Shown: positions 58,485 through 64,000 of the stretch, in pieces
How positions within the stretch are numbered: the stretch's first letter is position 1
Layout: each line of letters starts with the position of its first letter
NCBI GenBank assembly: GCA_014706385.1
Contig: JACGZH010000007.1
Coordinates: forward strand, 1,309,501 to 1,373,500
DNA: 64,000 nt
Direction: 5' to 3'
From: Phaffia rhodozyma
Lineage: Eukaryota; Basidiomycota; Tremellomycetes; Cystofilobasidiales; Mrakiaceae
The notes under the pieces: generated by a model
The model's input: only the letters and a program-made list of their open reading frames with translations
Database searches by the model: none
Told to the model about the DNA's origin: nothing
Made by a program: the position numbers and the translations under genes

Positions 58485-61094
58485 CACCAACTGTCTTGTC
58501 CAGGTTCTGACCCCGATTTGACTGTAGATTCTGGCTCTGCTTTGGAAAATGATTATCAATCCTGGGTGCCCCCTTCTTCTCCTCTTACATCTGAATTTCG
58601 CTTTTCTTGTTCTCCTTCTTCCTCCCTTCTCTGATCCTTCTCCTCTTTTCATCTCGTCATCTATTTATTCATTCTGTGTCTTTGTCTAAATTCCTTCTCG
58701 TGCCTTCCTCTTCCATTTTATTGTGATTTATTTGGATTCAGCCAGTAGAGTCTCTCCCGTTTTTAATGCCTGTTATCCTTCGTGTTGATATAAGTCTTCC
58801 TCCTTTCCTCCTTCCTCTTTCACCCTTGGTTAATCCTACTACGGGTATTTTCGTCATTGCAGTTCCTCAAATTGTACAATCGAAGTGTATCCCTGCGTTC
58901 TCTCAGATTTACTACTTTTCAAAATGGAAAGAACAAAACGTTTTTTGGTTTCCCTTTGGTCATATCAAACAACCAAGAAGGAGGTGAGATTAGTGTATCT
59001 TGTTCAATAGCGCCGAACAATGTGTTTACCTCGTCACTGACATCCCTTCTTTTTCAAATCGAAAGCGGCTGATGAGCTCTGGAGCATTGGCAGGGCCGAG
59101 TGCGACGGCGCTTATCTTGTACTGTGGATTGGTTTGCTCATCCCCATCATAAACGAATCACCTCGCGCCTTCTCTTTGTGCCAGGAGAACTTATTGTATT
59201 GAAGGGACAGACATTTACCTGTAGAAGAATTGTATCTTAATGCCATCGCCACAAATTAATTTCCTCTCTGTTGCTGTATATCGTATCTTCTGTCCTATTC
59301 ATCCTGGCACGTATGCCAGGGCTGGTCTGATGATATCAAAGGCTGATGTGGATTCTTTAGCTCTGCCCAAGCATACTAAAGGTGGAGACCGCAGCGGCAG
59401 GAAGGCGCTGATGGATCGTTTCTGCTTATATTCATGCCGTTATCTCGTCGTAAGGTATTACTAATTAAACTGTGACGACGGACCGCAAGCGACAGATATA
59501 GATAGCGTCCATATGTGACATTTACGAAGACGCGTGTCGAATAACTAACTAAAAAGACCAGATATGTGTCTTCGGTTCTTTCAACAGACGGTTCGATCGG
59601 CATCGCTTCAGACTCATTTGATGTTTTGTTCAACGTTCGTCTTGCGACTGATCCTCTGCCTTACTCTATCTAGAGATAGAGAGGATCAGAATGACAGAGT
59701 TGAGCCAATCAGCCATCATTCTGTTTCTCTCTGCTTACCTCTATCTGATCGGCCATGTCTACAACCTTTCCGGGCATGATTGTTATAATTGATATCACTC
59801 TTGCGTCTTTGGTACAACTCGATGTATGGGCAGATGACACTCCCAGTCGTACAGGAGATCACATGTATATCTCATTTAATTTCGCATGAGAAATTCTGAG
59901 CGTGGGATGGTCATCGTTCGACCACTCTCCAGGTAAAGTACTGATTGGTCATATCAACACACCGAGCCAAGGTCGAGAACTGCCAGTGAATACCACTTGG
60001 TTTGTTTCGGTTTTTGAGATGGCTAGATCTGGTTTAGGAAGGAGAAAAAACGCCACCATAAAGTACACGTACTCTATTGTAGATGCGGTGGGGGTCACTC
60101 ATTCAGACAGGAAGGAAGGTGCGATAAGGAAGCGACAAAGGAGAACATGACATCCCTGATCATCTCGTATTCAAAGGCTAAGATCTCCTTCTTATTACCA
60201 ATGAACTGCTTTCCGAAACCTCTTTATTCAAGTCCCATTCTTGGTTCTGAAGGATGCCTCTAATTGATACGACACCCAGAGCTTTATCTTATCGGTTGTT
60301 TGGACGAGCAACTCTTTGAACCCCAAAAATTAAGGCTGTGCTTGACCGTGAAACTTGACACTCACGTGAAAAACCTAAGAGTCTCTTCGCAAACCGACCC
60401 TAACGTAATCGGGATGGAAAAAAATCCACCTTTATTGGAGCTCGCGTTTCCCTCTCTTTCCTTCTCTCTGTTACCTCAGACTTCAAGGTATGTATTCACT
60501 GTTTGGTTAACTTTTTCAGTTGCCTACGCCCTTGGTGGCACTCCGCTCGGAACAGGAGCATCCCGGTTGCTGTCCATCCGCCCTGGAAATTCTTTGTTCA
60601 TGTCTCGTCGTCCGTCGGCTTCTTCCTCGCCCCCCCGTCTGTGTCCTGGGAAAGAGCCAAACTCGGAGATTAGTAAGGAGCGGACAGATGGAGAGCAAGG
60701 ATGGTACTTGCTGAATCGAGGGATAGGATTGGGACTCAAGTCAGGTGGAGAGGACGACTTTTGTGTTGAGACCTAGACCATCGTATCATGACATATTCCC
60801 TCGAGACGCCGAGACATGAACATCGAATTTTTTGGGGACTAGATAAAAGCAACTAGGACAATGCTCCACTTCTGTCGGGTGTAGGCTTCTGTTCATTTTC
60901 CTGAAGAGAATACAAGACACTAATCGCGTGGACATCTTGTCTTCCGTTTTACTTGCTTCTTTCACAACAAAAATTCCTTCCACCTCTATCGTCGTCTTCA
61001 AATTTTTATCGCCTACCCCTTTGGCTTCCTCGACCCTCACCGATCTACATTCTTCCTTCCCTCGCATCATTTGTTCTCTGTTTGCATCTACTAG
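58485..61094. other. 2.6-kb gene-poor region upstream of RPS8
   Basis: Contains the homeodomain gene 3' UTR (T/C-rich to about 58,800) and the RPS8 upstream region. CCCTAACG occurs at 60398-60405. An ATG-started open frame at 60414-60776 (120 aa) has no recognisable features; it contains a very short GTATGT...TTTTTCAG segment at about 60489-60519 that would be an unusually small intron. No tRNA or snoRNA could be supported. Confidence 0.45.
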
Positions 61095-62016
61095 ATGGGA
61101 ATCTCAAGAGACTCGCGACACAAGAGGTCGGCTTCCGGTGCCAAGCGTGCCTTCTACCGAAAGAAGAGAAAGTTTGAGCTCGGACGACAGGGTAAGAGAG
61201 GGTGACTATGAGTGTATCCCGTGTTTTTCGTTCGAATGCTAATTCATATCGCATTGTTGTTCAGCCGCTTCTACCAAGATCGGACCTAAGCGAATCCACA
61301 CCGTCCGAACCCGAGGAGGAAACTGTTCGTTTTTTTGAATCAAGACAAAAAATACGGCTAGGCGTCATAAATTGACTTTGCCCCCCTTCCCTCCTGCTAT
61401 GTTTTCGTTTCGACGTTATACGTATACAGTGAAGTACCGAGCCCTTCGACTCGAGTCTGGAAACTTTGCTTGGGGATCCGAGCACTGCACCAAGAAGACC
61501 CGAATTGTGGGAGTTGTGCGTTGAAAATTTTCCTTCATTCATTTCCTTCCAGACATGCATGGAATCATGTTACTGATTGGTTTTGATCCTTTTCTTATTT
61601 TCTGTTCCATCGTCAAACTCGCCGCCCAGTCTTACAACTCCTCTAACAACGAGTTGGTCCGAACCAACACCCTTGTCAAGGGAGCTATCGTCCAGATCGA
61701 TGCTACTCCTTTCCGACAGTGGTACGAGACCCACTACGCTCAGCCCTTGTCGGCCAAGACTGCTAAGTTGTCTGCTCCCGCTGAGGAGAAGACTCTTTCC
61801 AACCACGCCACCCGGGTTATCGCCGAGCGAAAGAAGGAGGCCAAGCTCGACCCTGAGTTCGCCAAGCAGTTCGCCACCGGAAAGGTCCTCGCCATGATCG
61901 CCTCCCGACCCGGACAGTCCGGACGATGTGACGGTTACATCCTTGAGGGACAGGAGTACGAGTTCTACCGACGAAAGATTCTTTCCGGAAAGGCTAAGCA
62001 CGCCGCCCAGGCCTAA
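61095..62016 (+). CDS. RPS8: 40S ribosomal protein eS8
   Basis: Small-subunit ribosomal protein. Exons 61095-61191, 61265-61324, 61430-61515, 61630-62016; 630 nt, 209 aa. Starts [20 protein letters not shown], then [12 protein letters not shown], as in all eS8 proteins; continues [75 protein letters not shown], and ends [36 protein letters not shown]. Codons in exon 4 are strongly biased to C-ending codons plus CGA for Arg and GGA for Gly, so it is a useful reference for highly expressed codon use in this genome. Exon 3 ends before GTGCGT; the family alignment ([11 protein letters not shown]) supports that donor. Confidence 0.97.
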
Positions 62017-62675
62017 AAGTATCATCCTTGTGTCTCTGAAACTTATGGTCATGAAGGTTGTGTAATAGATTTGTTCTCGTGCTTTAGTCTTGTCTCTTTT
62101 TTATCATCTCGGGTCCAATATGTTGTTTCTTCAACAACTCAAAGACACAATACGTTAAATCACGGGAGAGAAAACAAAACATGCTTGTCTGTTCAGTTCA
62201 GAGATTCTTAACCAAATGAGCAAGAAAGGTCAATTTGCAGTTGGGCACCTCTTGAAGGAATTAGTGAACGAAAAACAAGAGGAAAAAAATCATTCAAGCT
62301 TTCACATATGTGTATGTATATATATCATATATGTACATTGGATATATGCATACTTTTCAACCCAAACGTCTCCAGTCAGTTGTCTCTTTCTTCCTCTTCA
62401 TCTTTGTCTCCGTCCAGATTTGATGGATACCGCTTATTTCCTGAAGACGAACTCAAGGATATATAGATGTAGAGATCACGAGCTTTGCTCTGTCGATAAG
62501 ATGATGTACCCAAATGTAAAGAGAAGAGCCGAGATGGATAGATGTAAGATTATCAAGAAATCAGATCGAAGGAGGAGAGAGAGAGAGAGGTAAGAGTTCG
62601 AGAGGGAAAGCGGAAAGAAAGGGATCAAAGAGGTATCGGCATGATATGAGAATGAAGAGAACGGCAGCTTCCCGA
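62017..62675. other. Convergent 3' region RPS8/ATG27
   Basis: About 660 nt between facing stops. AT-rich with a TATATA/ATGTAT stretch at 62308-62352 and GAGA runs near 62575-62592. The plus-strand open frame 62216-62593 shows no protein-like features. Confidence 0.5.
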
Positions 62676-64000
62676 CTAGAGACTCTCATATCCTCCTCTG
62701 TTGGAAGAAGACGATGATCTGGAAGTTCTTCGGAAGTTGGAAGTGAGATGGTTGAATAGTTCGATGACTAATCCGGCTGTTGGTTTTTTGTTTTTTTTTA
62801 TTAAAAAATAAAAAATAAAAAATCAAGAAGGACGAGATAGTGAACAAAGTCAACAGATTAGCGAAGGGAACCAAGATGATTGAGGTTGAAATGAAAGCGG
62901 AGGAGTAAAAAGAATAAGACTCGTACGGAAATCTTGCCAGAATTGTCTACAGTGAGGACCAAGAGAAACAAGTTAGCAAACAAAAATAAGAAGACAGGCG
63001 ACGAAGAATCAAAGGAAGGACAAACCTGTGAGGGACCATATCCCAACCTTTGGCATCGTACGTCGTCCGGTTATGGTAGATCCCCAGACCGAGGTAGATC
63101 GGAGGCACGAGGAGAAGTCTGGAACGTGGGAGAGGAGAACATTCAGCTCTACCACAGAATCAAGGATGGCGAAAGCATAAGAGAAGAATCTCTCACAGGA
63201 AGAAGAACCAGCCCCAAAATCCGGAAGAGCGCTTCTTGTTCGAATTGCCTTCATCTGAGGAACCATCATCGCTGTCGAGCGCCTTTGGGCAGGCGTGTTC
63301 CGATCGCCAGATGAGGGATAGTACGGAATCGGAGTACGACAGAAACTCAGGTTCCTTTTCGGATTGCTCGGAAGGAACACAACGGAGGGCGATCGAGAGC
63401 TTTTGACGGTGGCTTTTGGATGACAAAGTACAACAGATATAGCAGCGTTTAGCGACGAAACCCGAGGTATGAAAGGAAAAGAGAGACCTCTGGACGTACT
63501 TGTTCCATTCTCCGCCGGTATAGTTACCGATGACGTCGTAGCATTTCTTTCCCTTTTCTTGACCCTGTGGACAATCTATCTGGTGTTGACCCCAGATGAC
63601 TTGACCCGGAAGATCGATCCCGGGGATATTTGAGCCTGCTATCGGAATCACCGAGATCGTCCTGCTCCTCGGATCCGAGTTTAATTTTATGTTCTCGACC
63701 CTCAGACAGACGGTCGTTCCCAGTGGGCACTGAGGTATGAACACAAGCAAGATATTGGTCAAGAAGCCAAGGAGCCAGCCCAGGCAGAACGGCCTGTATG
63801 AAAGAACCAAGAGAACCATGAACGAACCTGGTCAGCCTGCTCGACTCCATCCTCCAACTCTAAGCCTTTGCCCTCGCCGCCGCAGAGGATAAGCCGGACG
63901 GTCGAGAGGGTCTGTGTAGGCGGTGTAGGCTCTGTGAGTCCTGCCCGATGGACATCCTGGCCGAGAAGACTGAGATCATACGTGTTTGACAGGCCGGCAC
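62676..64000 (-). CDS. ATG27: Autophagy-related protein 27 (type I membrane protein), 5' end outside window
   Basis: Single-span membrane protein of the Golgi/endosome/vacuole that supports Atg9 traffic in fungal autophagy. The window opens inside the luminal Atg27 domain: NTYDLSLLGQDVHRAGLTEP, TPPTQTLSTVRLILC, then (exon ending 63828, next starting 63729) DQ|CPLGTTVCLRVENIK, GSNIPGIDLPGQVIWGQHQI, DCPQGQEKGKKCYDVIG. Further exons give LSIALRCVPSEQSEKEPEFL, WRSEHACPKALDSDDGSSDE, a hydrophobic span beginning GFWGWFFFL and continuing to PIYLGLGIYHNRTTY, then DAKGWDMVPHR. A 20-nt microexon (62946-62927) adds QFWQDF, and the last exon ends LVIELFNHLTSNFRR ... GGYESL*. The cytosolic end YESL is a YxxPhi sorting motif, which fits Atg27 biology. 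The signal peptide and first residues lie beyond the window. Paired cysteines are retained. Confidence 0.87.

Noticed and set aside
61570..62052. 160-codon open frame on the minus strand
   Set aside because: Antisense shadow of RPS8 exon 4, rich in Leu/Ser/Gly as expected for the complement of biased codons.
62216..62593. 125-codon plus-strand open frame after RPS8
   Set aside because: Composition is Tyr/Ile/Cys-rich AT-biased sequence ending in RRRERER from a GAGA repeat; no conserved pattern; lies in the 3' region.
1..64000. Transposons, CRISPR arrays, prophage or biosynthetic cluster
   Set aside because: No transposase, reverse transcriptase or integrase motifs, no spaced identical repeats, no NRPS/PKS/terpene cyclase domains in any frame I read.

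Overview
This is a eukaryotic nuclear window from an intron-dense fungus, most likely a basidiomycete yeast. Introns are short (mostly 50-150 nt) with GTNNGT donors (GTATGT, GTACGT, GTTCGT, GTGAGT), intergenic regions are compact, Arg is often CGA, and TFIIS, Mediator, Dph2, Cdc6 and vigilin are all fungal-type. The CGA bias and intron style would fit Tremellomycetes/Cystofilobasidiales (for example a Phaffia/Xanthophyllomyces relative). That placement is inference from recollection and was not tested. I recognise no tRNA, rRNA, transposon, virus, CRISPR array or bacterial-type operon.

I reconstruct 18 protein genes, almost all conserved housekeeping genes. Left to right: bleomycin hydrolase BLH1 (-, cut by the left edge); DPH2 (+); Mediator MED14 (-); TFIIS (+); a CRIB/PBD-domain effector without a kinase (+); secreted GH115 alpha-glucuronidase (-); nicotinamide riboside kinase (-); a ~99 aa single-span membrane protein (+); CDC6 (-); mitoribosomal MRP51/mS51 (+); DEAD-box helicase DBP9 (-); a synaptojanin-like SAC plus 5-phosphatase (-); PrpD-type 2-methylcitrate dehydratase (+); protein O-mannosyltransferase, PMT2-like (-); the multi-KH protein SCP160/vigilin (+); a polyQ homeodomain factor (+); ribosomal protein eS8 (+); ATG27 (-, cut by the right edge). 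I placed splice joints by requiring frame continuity and family motifs across GT..AG. Closed models with a whole number of codons were obtained for DPH2 (660 aa), the CRIB protein (765), the small membrane protein (99), CDC6 (723), MRP51 (470), the homeodomain protein (979) and RPS8 (209).

The genes are not one pathway; transcription (MED14, TFIIS, homeodomain), translation (DPH2, RPS8, MRP51, SCP160, DBP9), replication licensing (CDC6), membrane traffic and lipids (SAC/5-phosphatase, ATG27, CRIB effector), secretion and wall (PMT, GH115) and metabolism (NRK, PrpD, BLH1) are simply interleaved. Several pairs are divergent and share promoters: BLH1/DPH2, MED14/TFIIS, NRK/small membrane protein, CDC6/MRP51, PMT/SCP160.

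I do not see an obvious undescribed multi-gene system. The best leads are: three TGACGCGT (MluI cell-cycle box) direct repeats upstream of CDC6; recurrent microexons of 9-31 nt in four genes, which carry invariant residues and would be lost by ORF-based annotation; a stand-alone CRIB effector whose motif appears only after splicing; a cysteine-doublet insertion and an unusually long structured intron in DPH2; a CCCTAACG motif repeated in four upstream regions; and two ~2.5 kb gene-poor stretches on either side of the homeodomain gene.
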